Below, piece by piece: positions 35,648-42,532 of a stretch of DNA of 42,532 nt. Below the pieces are notes generated by a model. The model saw only the letters and a program-made list of their open reading frames with translations, made no database searches and was not told the origin of the DNA. Origin of the DNA: an uncultured cyanobacterium (GTDB taxonomy: Bacteria; Cyanobacteriota; Cyanobacteriia; Thermostichales; Thermostichaceae). Numbering within the stretch: position 1 is the stretch's first letter; every line of letters begins with the position of its first letter. Location of the stretch: assembly GCA_937944885.1 (NCBI GenBank), contig CALFBB010000041.1, positions 1 through 42,532 on the forward strand, written 5' to 3'. The position numbers were made by a program, and so were the translations under genes.

Positions 35648-36694
35648 ATGCCTTTACCACGGCGGCGTTTTATCGGTGGAATGGCCATAGGCTCTGCGGC
35701 CTTGGCTGCCGGATCCTGGCTGCGTCCGGCCCGGGGGGCCAGTAAGGAAGTTAACCTCTACACGTCCCGTCACTACGGTACGGATGAAGAGCTGTACGAT
35801 CTGTTCAAAGAAAAAACTGGCATTACGGTGAATTGGGTACAGGGTAATGCCGATGAGATTACGCAGCGAATTCGCAGTGAAGGGGCCAACAGTCCTGCCG
35901 ATATCTTTATGACGGTGGATGTTGCTCGTCTGTGGCGGGCTCAAAATGAGGGGTTGTTCCAGCCCATCGAATCTGCCACCCTGTCTGAGAACATCCCGGC
36001 CTCTCTGCGGGATCCAGAGGGCCACTGGTTCGGGCTCACCAAACGGGCGCGGGTGATCATGTACAACAAAGACAAGGTGGATCCTGGTGAACTGTCCACC
36101 TACGAAGACTTGGCCAACCCGAAGTGGCGGGGGCGCCTGCTCACCCGTTCCTCCAGCAACGTTTACAGCCAATCCCTCACCGCCTCCATCATCCTGGCTC
36201 GTGGGATCCCGGAAACAGAAGCATGGGCAAGGGGTCTGGTGGCTAACTTTGCCCGTCCACCGGAAGGGGGAGACACAGACCAGATCAAAGCTGTTGCTGC
36301 CGGTGTGGGGGATGTGGCGCTGGCCAATACCTACTATTTGCCCCGCCTAATCAAGTCTGAGAATGCCGAGGATCGGGCAGTGGCGGAAAAGATCGGTGTC
36401 TTTTTCCCCAACCAAGAGGATCGTGGCACCCACGTCAACGTGAGTGGTGCTGGCATTTTGAAAACAGCTCCCAATAAAGAGGCCGCCATTCAGTTTCTCG
36501 AGTTCCTCTCTGGGCCAGAGGCCCAAGCCATCTTTGCCCAAAGCAACAATGAGTACCCAGTTTTGCCAGGGGCAGAGGTGGATTCGGTGGTGGCCAGCTT
36601 TGGTAGCTTTAAGGAAGATACGATCAATGCCGCCAGCATTGGCCGGGTCACACCGGATGCCTTGATGGTGATGGATCGAGCCGGTTGGAGATAG
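35648..36694 (+). CDS. futA: Ferric-iron ABC transporter substrate-binding protein
   Basis: The 348-residue protein starts at ATG 35648 with AGGAG 6 bases upstream. Its N-terminus has a Tat-type signal (PRRRFIGGMAIGSAALAAGS). The mature domain follows the FutA/FbpA pattern: EVNLYTSRHYGTDEELYDLF, FKEKTGITVNWVQGNADEI, PADIFMTVDVARLW, TKRARVIMYNKDKVDPGELS, TYEDLANPKWRGRLLTRSSS and VNVSGAGILKTAPNKEAAI. Such proteins bind Fe3+ through several Tyr residues; two successive Tyr (ANTYYLPRL) in the expected position are present. It is 216 bp upstream of the permease gene on the same strand. The ATPase (futC) is not in the window. Tat export suits folding before metal binding. Confidence 0.93.
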   Translation: MPLPRRRFIGGMAIGSAALAAGSWLRPARGASKEVNLYTSRHYGTDEELYDLFKEKTGITVNWVQGNADEITQRIRSEGANSPADIFMTVDVARLWRAQNEGLFQPIESATLSENIPASLRDPEGHWFGLTKRARVIMYNKDKVDPGELSTYEDLANPKWRGRLLTRSSSNVYSQSLTASIILARGIPETEAWARGLVANFARPPEGGDTDQIKAVAAGVGDVALANTYYLPRLIKSENAEDRAVAEKIGVFFPNQEDRGTHVNVSGAGILKTAPNKEAAIQFLEFLSGPEAQAIFAQSNNEYPVLPGAEVDSVVASFGSFKEDTINAASIGRVTPDALMVMDRAGWR

Positions 36695-36910
36695 AGTTGG
36701 ACGGTGGCCAATGGCGGGATCAAGGTTGCTGCAAGAAGGCAAGCCCTAGCCGGGTTTTGTTGCTCTCTATTCTTTGGGTCTAGGGATCTCGGTTTGGGAT
36801 CCCTCAACCTTGGCTTTATCCAACGGGGTAGAATGGGGCTTCTCATTCACTGAATCTTGACTGAAGCATTTCTCGAGAGGATTGGATGTTGATGAGCTGT
36901 TGACAAGCTG
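36695..36910. other. Spacer between futA and futB
   Basis: About 216 bp. It contains an inverted repeat formed by a GGGATCCC-type palindrome (AGGGATC at 36782-36788 pairing with GATCCCT at 36798-36804) that could fold into a 7-bp hairpin with a 9-base loop. No T-run follows, so a terminator is not supported; it may lower futB expression relative to futA. Confidence 0.45.
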
Positions 36911-38629
36911 ATGAGCAAACTGGCCGAGTCTCCCTCACCCTTGAGAAAGCACCTCAGGTACACCCTACAGCGATGGCGCTGGCCGAATGGCTGGGCACTG
37001 CTGACTTTGGCCCTAACCGGTTTGATTCTGATCCCTACGGCAACCGTGCTGCTGAGTTTATTGGCGGATGAACGGCAGGTGTGGGAGCATCTGGCCGGAA
37101 CGGTGCTGGGGCTTTATGTGCGCAATTCCCTGCTTCTGATGGCAGGGGTAGCCGTCGGGGTGATCCTGGTGGGCAGTGGCACGGCTTGGTTGGTGACCAT
37201 GTGCCAGTTTCCGGGGCGGGCTTGGCTGGAATGGATGCTGGTGTTGCCGCTGGCCGCCCCCACCTATGTTTTGGCCTATGCCTACACTGATTTTTTGCAG
37301 GTCACCGGTGGGTTTCAGATTTGGTTGCGGCGGATTACAGGCTGGGGCATCGGTGACTATTGGTTCCCCAACATTCGTTCCCTCTGGGGGGCGACGCTGC
37401 TGCTGATTCTCACCCTTTACCCCTATGTTTACTTGGCGGCGCGGCTGGCTTTTCAGGAGCAGTCGCTGGCCTGTCTGGAGGTGAGTCGCTCCTTGGGCTA
37501 CGGGCCTTGGGCCAGTTTTCGCCGGGTGGCACTGCCTTTGGCTCGCCCGGGAATTGTGGCCGGTACCCTTTTGGCCCTGATGGAAACCCTCAACGATTTT
37601 GGCACCGTTAGCTACTTCGGGGTGGATACCTTTACAACGGGCATTTACCGCACTTGGACAGCGCTGGGCAACCCGGTGGCAGCAGCTCAGCTTTCTGCTT
37701 TGCTGTTGCTGCTGGTGCTGTTGCTGATGGTTGGAGAACAGGCGATGCGGCGACGGGCCCGCTACTATCGCCAGGGCTGCAAACCCGCTGCCAGTCGCTA
37801 CCTGTTGCAAGGTATGCGGGTCGTAGGGGCTTGGCTGGCCTGTGGGATCCCTATTCTCTTGGGGTTCTGTGTGCCGGCTTTGATCCTGCTGAATATGACG
37901 CTGCGGCAAGGGGAATTAGGGCGTCGCTTCTGGAGCTATGCCCAAAACAGTCTGCTGCTGGCAAGCGTCACAGCGATCATTGCTGTACTGGTATCGGTAG
38001 TGGTGCTATATGGGTTGCGCATGCAGGGGCTGAGACGGGTGAGATCCGCCTGGGGTCTGCGGCTGGCCGTGCAACTTTCTTCTTTGGGGTACGCACTGCC
38101 CGGGGTTGTGATCGCCGTTGGGGTGCTGCTTCCCTTGGGACGCCTAGATCAGAGTTTGAGCCATCTGCGGCAGGTCATTTTTCAGCAACCTCCTGGCTTG
38201 GTTCTCAGTGGCACGATTACAGCCTTAATCTTCGGTTACTTGGTGCGCTTTTTGGCGGTTTCTCTAGCTACTGTGGAAGCTACCTTGATGCGGATCCCGC
38301 CCAGTTTGGATGAAGCAGCTTGTAGCTTGGGTCGCGGATCGGTGGCAACACTCTGGCGGATCCATTTGCCCCTAATGCGGGGAGGGATCCTGGGGGCGAT
38401 GATCCTGGTGTTTGTGGATGTGATGAAAGAGCTACCGGCAACGATGGTGTTGCGGCCTTTTAACTTTGACACCTTGGCAGTCCAGACCTACCGTATGGCA
38501 GCCGATGAACGTCTAGCAGAAGCAGGGGCACCGGCTCTGGCGATCGTGTTGGTAGGGATCCTGCCTGTCATTTTGCTCAATTCCCGGTTAGGGCAGCAAC
38601 AACGCTCAACCCCAGCGGGGGATCCCTAG
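36911..38629 (+). CDS. futB: Ferric-iron ABC transporter permease
   Basis: The 572-residue protein is a fused-type permease with about twelve transmembrane helices in two homologous halves. Each half carries an EAA-type cytoplasmic loop for the ATPase: EVSRSLGYGPWASFRRVALPLARPGIVAG in the first half and DEAACSLGRGSVATLWRIHLPLMRGGILG in the second. This is the FutB/FbpB/SfuB architecture. ATG 36911 starts MSKLAESPSPLR. The substrate-binding protein FutA is encoded immediately upstream. The ATPase is missing and must be elsewhere, as in cyanobacteria in which fut genes are scattered. Confidence 0.93.
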   Translation: MSKLAESPSPLRKHLRYTLQRWRWPNGWALLTLALTGLILIPTATVLLSLLADERQVWEHLAGTVLGLYVRNSLLLMAGVAVGVILVGSGTAWLVTMCQFPGRAWLEWMLVLPLAAPTYVLAYAYTDFLQVTGGFQIWLRRITGWGIGDYWFPNIRSLWGATLLLILTLYPYVYLAARLAFQEQSLACLEVSRSLGYGPWASFRRVALPLARPGIVAGTLLALMETLNDFGTVSYFGVDTFTTGIYRTWTALGNPVAAAQLSALLLLLVLLLMVGEQAMRRRARYYRQGCKPAASRYLLQGMRVVGAWLACGIPILLGFCVPALILLNMTLRQGELGRRFWSYAQNSLLLASVTAIIAVLVSVVVLYGLRMQGLRRVRSAWGLRLAVQLSSLGYALPGVVIAVGVLLPLGRLDQSLSHLRQVIFQQPPGLVLSGTITALIFGYLVRFLAVSLATVEATLMRIPPSLDEAACSLGRGSVATLWRIHLPLMRGGILGAMILVFVDVMKELPATMVLRPFNFDTLAVQTYRMAADERLAEAGAPALAIVLVGILPVILLNSRLGQQQRSTPAGDP

Positions 38630-38652
38630 AAAGTTTAGAGAACTCCGTTGCC

Positions 38653-38683
38653 AAGGGATTCATTTAAGGGATTCATTTAAGGG
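38653..38683. repeat. 13-bp tandem duplication across a stop codon
   Basis: aagggattcattt occurs at 38653-38665 and 38666-38678, and aaggg follows as a partial copy. The second unit contains the stop codon (38673-38675) of the minus-strand Crp-like gene. Confidence 0.95.
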
Positions 38684-39485
38684 GCCACCAGCTGACCTTG
38701 CCGCGGGTAAGGCCATAGATTTCATCCAGTTGTTCCAAATCTCGAATGGAGAGACTATCTCCACCCGGGTGCAGTTGAATCACGCCCACTTGAGCCATGC
38801 CCTTGAGCACCTGTTCTACGGTGCGGGGATTGAGCTGGCTGGCCCGGGCAATGATATCGACGGGTAAATCCAAGGTGAAGCTACCGGAAGAATCTGGCTG
38901 ATTACCCAGTTCTCGTTCTTGATAAACCAGGGCTTTAAGTACGGTGGCCACTGCCTGGGGGGGATAGGCACTGCAATTGAGCAGATGATATTGAAACTTT
39001 TCCCGTAACTCGAATAGGCGTTTGTAACGATGCCGGAGGCTTTCGTGATTGTGGTATAACGCTTGAAAAGCCTCTAGAGAAATGCGCAAAACGGTGGTGG
39101 TTTTGTAGGCTTCCACTAAGCTGGGAAAAGCATAGTCCAGCAGGCCATAGCTAAAGGGCAAATTGCGCATTCCCAAGCAACTGCCAGGGTAATTGATGCC
39201 GATAATCCGATCCAGCGGGCTGCTGCGAATGATAATTGGCCCACCAGAGAGGACAACATAGAGGTTTTGTAGGGATTTTTCGGGCTGAAAAGCCGTAAAC
39301 AGAGATTGGCTGGCGTAGAACTTTTCAATTTGATGGATTTCAACTTTGAGCTCCCCGGCTAGAGCAATGGGATCCCAGCCGCGAAACAAATAGGAGTGCT
39401 CCACCAAGTTCTGTAACACCTGTGCGAGGGGACCTGTGAAACCATCAGGGATGCGCGTACCGGGCATACAAGAGGCTAGGGGCAT
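38673..39485 (-). CDS. Crp/Fnr-like regulator with cyclic-nucleotide-binding-type domain
   Basis: The 270-residue reading from ATG 39485 has an N-terminal cNMP-binding-like beta domain (HQIEKFYASQSLFTAFQ, SLQNLYVVLSGGPIIIRSS, NYPGSCLGMRNLPFSYG). A helical region follows (RYKRLFELREKFQYHLLNCS), then a C-terminal winged helix (PVDIIARASQLNPRTVEQVLKGMAQVGVIQL). The phosphate-binding Arg-Ser/Thr-Ala signature of cAMP receptors is absent, so the effector is not cAMP in the usual way, or the domain senses nothing. The frame extends to a TTG at 39611 with a polar, low-complexity N-terminus; ATG 39485 is more likely, but neither has a strong ribosome-binding site. It is divergent from plsY. Confidence 0.72.
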   Translation of the reverse strand: MPLASCMPGTRIPDGFTGPLAQVLQNLVEHSYLFRGWDPIALAGELKVEIHQIEKFYASQSLFTAFQPEKSLQNLYVVLSGGPIIIRSSPLDRIIGINYPGSCLGMRNLPFSYGLLDYAFPSLVEAYKTTTVLRISLEAFQALYHNHESLRHRYKRLFELREKFQYHLLNCSAYPPQAVATVLKALVYQERELGNQPDSSGSFTLDLPVDIIARASQLNPRTVEQVLKGMAQVGVIQLHPGGDSLSIRDLEQLDEIYGLTRGKVSWWPLK

Positions 39486-39670
39486 CTTTGGCAACAGGCT
39501 AGCATCCTCATTTCTCCGGGACAATCTGCTGCTTGGGATCGGATCGACCTCAATTTGGCAATCTCCATCCACCTTCTGCGCTTGCCGGGATCTGAGTGTC
39601 CCATCAGCCAAAACCTTGTGAAGAGGGAATCTCCTGCTATCCGCGTTGGGGCGTTAGTGGAATGACGGAA

Positions 39671-39697
39671 TAACTCCATCTACATAACTCCATCTAC
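39671..39697. repeat. 14-bp tandem duplication upstream of plsY
   Basis: taactccatctaca (39671-39684) is followed by taactccatctac (39685-39697), in the divergent spacer, about 60 bp upstream of plsY. Confidence 0.9.
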
Positions 39698-39759
39698 GGG
39701 AGGGCCATCTTGAAGCAAAGAATATGGCAAAGTGAGGTGAGAACTTTCAAGAGTTGGCT

Positions 39760-40371
39760 ATGCCTGCACCTTTTCTGGCCCTTCTGGCTATAATCGGTGG
39801 CTACTTCCTTGGCTCAATCCCAACCGGCTATTGGGTCGGGCTGCGCTGGGGGGGCATTGACATCCGTACCCAGGGATCCGGCTCTACGGGGGCAACGAAT
39901 GTGTTGCGCACCTTGGGTAGGGGGCCGGCGCTGCTGGTGTTGCTGGTGGATACCCTCAAGGGAGCAGCAGCGGTTGCTTTGGGATGGGCGTTGGGATCCC
40001 CGTGGTGGGTGGTCTTGGCGGCTTTACTGGCGGTAATTGGTCATAGTCGCTCCTGTTGGTTGGGCTTTCAGGGGGGTAAATCGGTGGCCACCAGCCTGGG
40101 GATTCTGTTGGCCATGGCTTGGCCGGTGGCTCTGGCCACTTTTGGGGTATGGCTGTTGGGGCTGGCCTTCACCCGCATTGTTTCCTTCAGCTCGATTTTG
40201 GCGGCAGTGGCAGCCCCTGTATTGATGTGGGTCACGGCTCAACCCTTGCCCTACCTGCTGTTTGCGCTGGCGGGAGGGGTATACGTGATTGCCACCCATC
40301 GGCGCAACATTGAGCGGTTGCTGGCGGGATCCGAGCCGCGCATTGGTCAAAAATTAGCCCAATCTTCTTAA
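39760..40371 (+). CDS. plsY: Acyl-phosphate--glycerol-3-phosphate acyltransferase PlsY
   Basis: The 203-residue membrane enzyme transfers an acyl chain from acyl-phosphate to glycerol 3-phosphate, the first step of phospholipid and glycolipid synthesis. Signatures: YFLGSIPTGYWVG near the N-terminus, GSGSTGATNVLRTLGRGPALLV (family motif GSGNxGATNV), and FQGGKSVATSLGILLAM in the second active-site loop (usual GGKGVATxxG, here GGKSVATSLG). Five or more hydrophobic helices are visible. ATG 39760 is preferred over the TTG at 39754. It is divergent from the Crp-like regulator. A perfect 8-bp hairpin follows the stop codon at 40372-40390. Confidence 0.95.
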   Translation: MPAPFLALLAIIGGYFLGSIPTGYWVGLRWGGIDIRTQGSGSTGATNVLRTLGRGPALLVLLVDTLKGAAAVALGWALGSPWWVVLAALLAVIGHSRSCWLGFQGGKSVATSLGILLAMAWPVALATFGVWLLGLAFTRIVSFSSILAAVAAPVLMWVTAQPLPYLLFALAGGVYVIATHRRNIERLLAGSEPRIGQKLAQSS

Positions 40372-40390
40372 CTGTTTTGATCCAAAACAG
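40372..40390 (+). other. Perfect hairpin immediately after plsY
   Basis: CTGTTTTG-ATC-CAAAACAG is a perfect 8-bp inverted repeat with a 3-base loop, beginning at the base after the plsY TAA. There is no T-run and the stem is AT-rich, so it is not a classic terminator; it could stabilise the plsY mRNA or be a processing site before the next gene. Confidence 0.8.
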
Positions 40391-40424
40391 AAGAGAACCT
40401 TTCGCGATAGCAGTGGGGAGCACC

Positions 40425-40787
40425 ATGGATAGGCAATCCACCACAGAGCTTTTTGTGTACGGATCCCTGATGCGTTGCGGTCAGTACCACAGTCTGATGA
40501 GCGGGGCAGAATTCCTGCACGAAGACAGCCTCAGCGGCATCGATCTCTATGATCTCGGCCCCTACCCGATGGCGGTTCCCGGAGAAAATCGGCTTTACGG
40601 CGAGTGTTACCGGATCCCGTTGCCGTTGTTGTCCCGCTTGGATGAACTGGAAGAGCACCCCCGTGTCTACGAACGGCAGTGGCAGCGCTTAGACAGTGGT
40701 ACCTGGGCCTGGGTCTATTTGGGCCGACCGGAGCAGGTGCAGGGCTGTGTCCAGATTCTCAGTGGTCACTGGAGAAGACCAACCTAA
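40425..40787 (+). CDS. Gamma-glutamylcyclotransferase-like (AIG2-fold) protein
   Basis: The 120-residue protein has the GGCT/AIG2 fold signatures: LFVYGSLMRCGQYH at residues 9-22, with the VYGSLM substrate loop, DLGPYPMAVPGENRLYGECY near 43-62, and LDELEEHPRVYERQ near 72-85. The Glu in DELEE (about residue 76) is the expected general acid/base, and VYER the following signature. Members cyclise gamma-glutamyl amines to 5-oxoproline; substrate here is unknown. ATG 40425 is preceded by GGGGAG at 4-5 bases. It sits between plsY and the double nitroreductase gene, 58 bp upstream of the latter. Confidence 0.85.
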   Translation: MDRQSTTELFVYGSLMRCGQYHSLMSGAEFLHEDSLSGIDLYDLGPYPMAVPGENRLYGECYRIPLPLLSRLDELEEHPRVYERQWQRLDSGTWAWVYLGRPEQVQGCVQILSGHWRRPT

Positions 40788-40845
40788 GCAAAACCCTTCG
40801 GAACAGTACACTTGTGGCATCCCTCCGCCTCATTTCTGCCTCGCT

Positions 40846-42453
40846 ATGTCTGAGCCCTCCTGCTGCGCCAGCCTGCTTTACCACGAGTTCACCAAATACT
40901 CCCCCGAAGGACTGGCCCGTAACCCCCGCCAGCTGGATTGGAGTCGTCAGCCGCAACCCTACAAAGACTATCCCGCCGGGGTTGGCACCGTACTGGCTCT
41001 GCGCACCCATCTGCAACAGGGTGAGCCCAAGCCGGAATCCCAGCCCCCAGGGGAGACACTCTCCCAACTGGAACTGTGGTATCGGCGGCGGTTGTCGCAG
41101 TTGTTGTACTTCAGCTATGGGGTAACTTTGGTGATCCCTTATGCTGACCAACCGTTTTACATGCGGACTGCCCCATCGGCGGGAGGATTATACCCGGCGG
41201 AGTTGTATCTCATTTCACAAGGCCTGCCTGGGATCCCGGAAGGCCTATACAACTATCAGGTGCGCAGCCACAGCTTGGTGCGGTTCTGGGATGAAAGCCG
41301 CTGGCAACGGTTGCAGGCCGGCTGTGCAGAAGCCATGATTTTGCAGCAGTGTTCGCTGGCTTTGGTGGTTTCGGCGGTGTTTTTTCGCTCCGCCTGGCGC
41401 TATGAAGATCGGGCCTATCGCCGCATTTGCCTGGATAGTGGCCATCTGCTAGGCAATATCGAGTTGGCGGCCAACCTCACCGGCTACCGAGCTTATCTGT
41501 TGGGGGGCTTCTGCGACCAAACCCTAGAGGAACTGCTATTTCTGGATCCCCAAGAAGAAGGAGCCTTGGTGGTCATTCCCCTGTTGGATTTGTGGCAAGC
41601 AACCTCTACCGCCGCTGCTCCCCAAGAGAGCCTGCAGTGGCCGGCTCCGGAGTGCACTGCCCTCAGCTCCCCGATTGTTACCCAGGTACCGGAGCTGCAG
41701 CCGGGGGATTGGTTGCCCTTTTTGCACCGAGTCAGTCGGATCGAGAGCGGATCCCTGGCCCGTCCATCTGCACCTGTAACAACTTCCCCCGCACCGGACA
41801 AATACAACTTCCCCTTTTGCCTGCGGGTCAGTACCGCTACTGCGCCCATCGATTGGGGGGAGCACCTGCAAGAGTTGGTGCGCAGCATCCTCAAGCGGCG
41901 CTCCACACGTCACTTTACCGGCGAGGATATCCCCCTGCATCTGCTGCTGGCAATTCTGGATTTCTCCTATCACCCGGAACACTACACTGCCCAGGGGTTG
42001 GATGGCAGCCCCGATTATTTTGATCGCAGTTTGGTGGAAACCTTTGTGGTTGCCAATGGGGTGGAGGGGCTCGAGCCAGGCTGCTACTACTACGCGGTTC
42101 AGGCGCAAGAGTTGCGGCAGATTCGCTTCAAAAATTTCCGCCATGAGGTCTTCCAACTGTGCTTGGGGCAAGACCTGGGTCGAGATGCTGCTGCAGTGGT
42201 CTTCCACACGGCTGATTTGGCCAAGGCAGTGGCGCGCTATGGGGAACGAGCCTACCGCTATCTGCACCTGGATGCTGGCCATTTGGGGCAACGGCTGAAC
42301 CTAGCGGCCATAGCCCTAGGACTGGGCGTGAGTGGCATTGCCGGTTTTTTTGACGATCAAGTCAACGAGGTGCTCGGGATCCCGGACTCAGAGGCGGCCC
42401 TCTACATCACTACCCTCGGGATCCCTCGCCAAGCCAGCACCCCAGATGATTGA
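40846..42453 (+). CDS. Double SagB/nitroreductase-family protein
   Basis: The 535-residue protein contains two tandem SagB-type (nitroreductase-fold) domains. The first, about residues 60-260, has LLYFSYGVTL, MRTAPSAGGLYPAELYLIS, and YRRICLDSGHLLGNIELAANLTGY. The second, about 335-530, has LKRRSTRHFTGEDIPLHLLL, and RYLHLDAGHLGQRLNLAAIALGLG. The first carries the SAGGLYP flavin-site motif; the second replaces it with a divergent sequence (SPDYFDRSLVETFVVANGVE) and so may not bind FMN independently. SagB proteins oxidise azolines in peptide natural products or act on other substrates. No precursor peptide or cyclodehydratase gene is visible. ATG 40846 is chosen. Confidence 0.85.
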   Translation: MSEPSCCASLLYHEFTKYSPEGLARNPRQLDWSRQPQPYKDYPAGVGTVLALRTHLQQGEPKPESQPPGETLSQLELWYRRRLSQLLYFSYGVTLVIPYADQPFYMRTAPSAGGLYPAELYLISQGLPGIPEGLYNYQVRSHSLVRFWDESRWQRLQAGCAEAMILQQCSLALVVSAVFFRSAWRYEDRAYRRICLDSGHLLGNIELAANLTGYRAYLLGGFCDQTLEELLFLDPQEEGALVVIPLLDLWQATSTAAAPQESLQWPAPECTALSSPIVTQVPELQPGDWLPFLHRVSRIESGSLARPSAPVTTSPAPDKYNFPFCLRVSTATAPIDWGEHLQELVRSILKRRSTRHFTGEDIPLHLLLAILDFSYHPEHYTAQGLDGSPDYFDRSLVETFVVANGVEGLEPGCYYYAVQAQELRQIRFKNFRHEVFQLCLGQDLGRDAAAVVFHTADLAKAVARYGERAYRYLHLDAGHLGQRLNLAAIALGLGVSGIAGFFDDQVNEVLGIPDSEAALYITTLGIPRQASTPDD

Positions 42454-42463
42454 GTCAAAGAAC

Positions 42464-42532
42464 TCAAAGATCAAAATGTAGCTTCACCCCATCGACGTAC
42501 TGAGGCAGAGGCTCCAACCCAAGCGGATCCCG
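42464..42532 (-). CDS. C-terminus of a gene that begins beyond the window
   Basis: The minus-strand frame from the window edge to a TGA (42464-42466) encodes DPLGLEPLPQYVDGVKLHF followed by Asp-Leu and stop. It is open, protein-like, and includes a GGATCC palindrome at the edge. It converges on the double nitroreductase gene with 10 bp between stops. The product cannot be identified. Confidence 0.45.
   Translation of the reverse strand, partial: RDPLGLEPLPQYVDGVKLHFDL

Overview
The window is chromosomal DNA of a cyanobacterium. The evidence is a set of lineage-restricted genes: chlM (chlorophyll synthesis), Ycf51, Ycf65/PSRP-3, a DUF3084 protein, a CopC-CopD fusion, the FutA/FutB ferric-iron importer parts, FtsZ with a long N-terminal extension, and SecA with a Gly-rich insert. 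The palindrome GGGATCCC (core GGATCC) recurs in almost every gene and short spacer. As far as I recall, this variant of the cyanobacterial highly iterated palindrome is typical of the hot-spring Synechococcus JA-3-3Ab / JA-2-3B'a group (Thermostichus). That assignment is an inference; no rRNA or marker search could be run.

Layout. 1-1827: 3' part of a restriction-type superfamily-2 helicase, nearly free of the palindrome and probably acquired. 1936-4947 (minus): SirB1-like protein, zinc-ribbon membrane protein, DUF212 protein and crtE. 5169-7249: Ycf51, an alpha/beta hydrolase and a Crp/Fnr-type regulator. 7647-11368 (minus): lspA and secA. 12204-15885: ftsZ, ddl, a tail-anchored hypothetical protein and chlM. 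15886-17350: gene-poor, palindrome-free block with one small gene and gene remnants. 17351-24065 (minus): S10 peptidase, secreted glycine-rich protein, then a compact DUF3084 / YqgF-like / lipoprotein cluster, and pdhB. 24391-26554: Ycf65 and a solitary CIRCE-controlled groEL with a clear terminator. 26617-34873: CopC-CopD, a membrane coiled-coil protein, an MnmC-like methyltransferase, accD, a STAS protein, a SAM methyltransferase and an RCK-pore-RCK cation-channel-like protein. 35040-38629: small membrane protein and futA-futB. 38673-42453: a second Crp-like regulator, plsY, a gamma-glutamylcyclotransferase-like protein and a double nitroreductase/SagB protein. The last 69 bases hold the C-terminus of a minus-strand gene.

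Functionally this is mostly core metabolism: isoprenoid, chlorophyll, fatty-acid, phospholipid and cell-wall precursors, protein export and lipoprotein maturation, folding, iron and copper handling. It is interspersed with conserved cyanobacterial proteins of unknown role. No tRNA, rRNA, CRISPR array or intact insertion sequence was found by eye. The most distinctive non-coding signals are the palindrome family and many 9-21 bp tandem duplications in spacers, several of which span stop codons.
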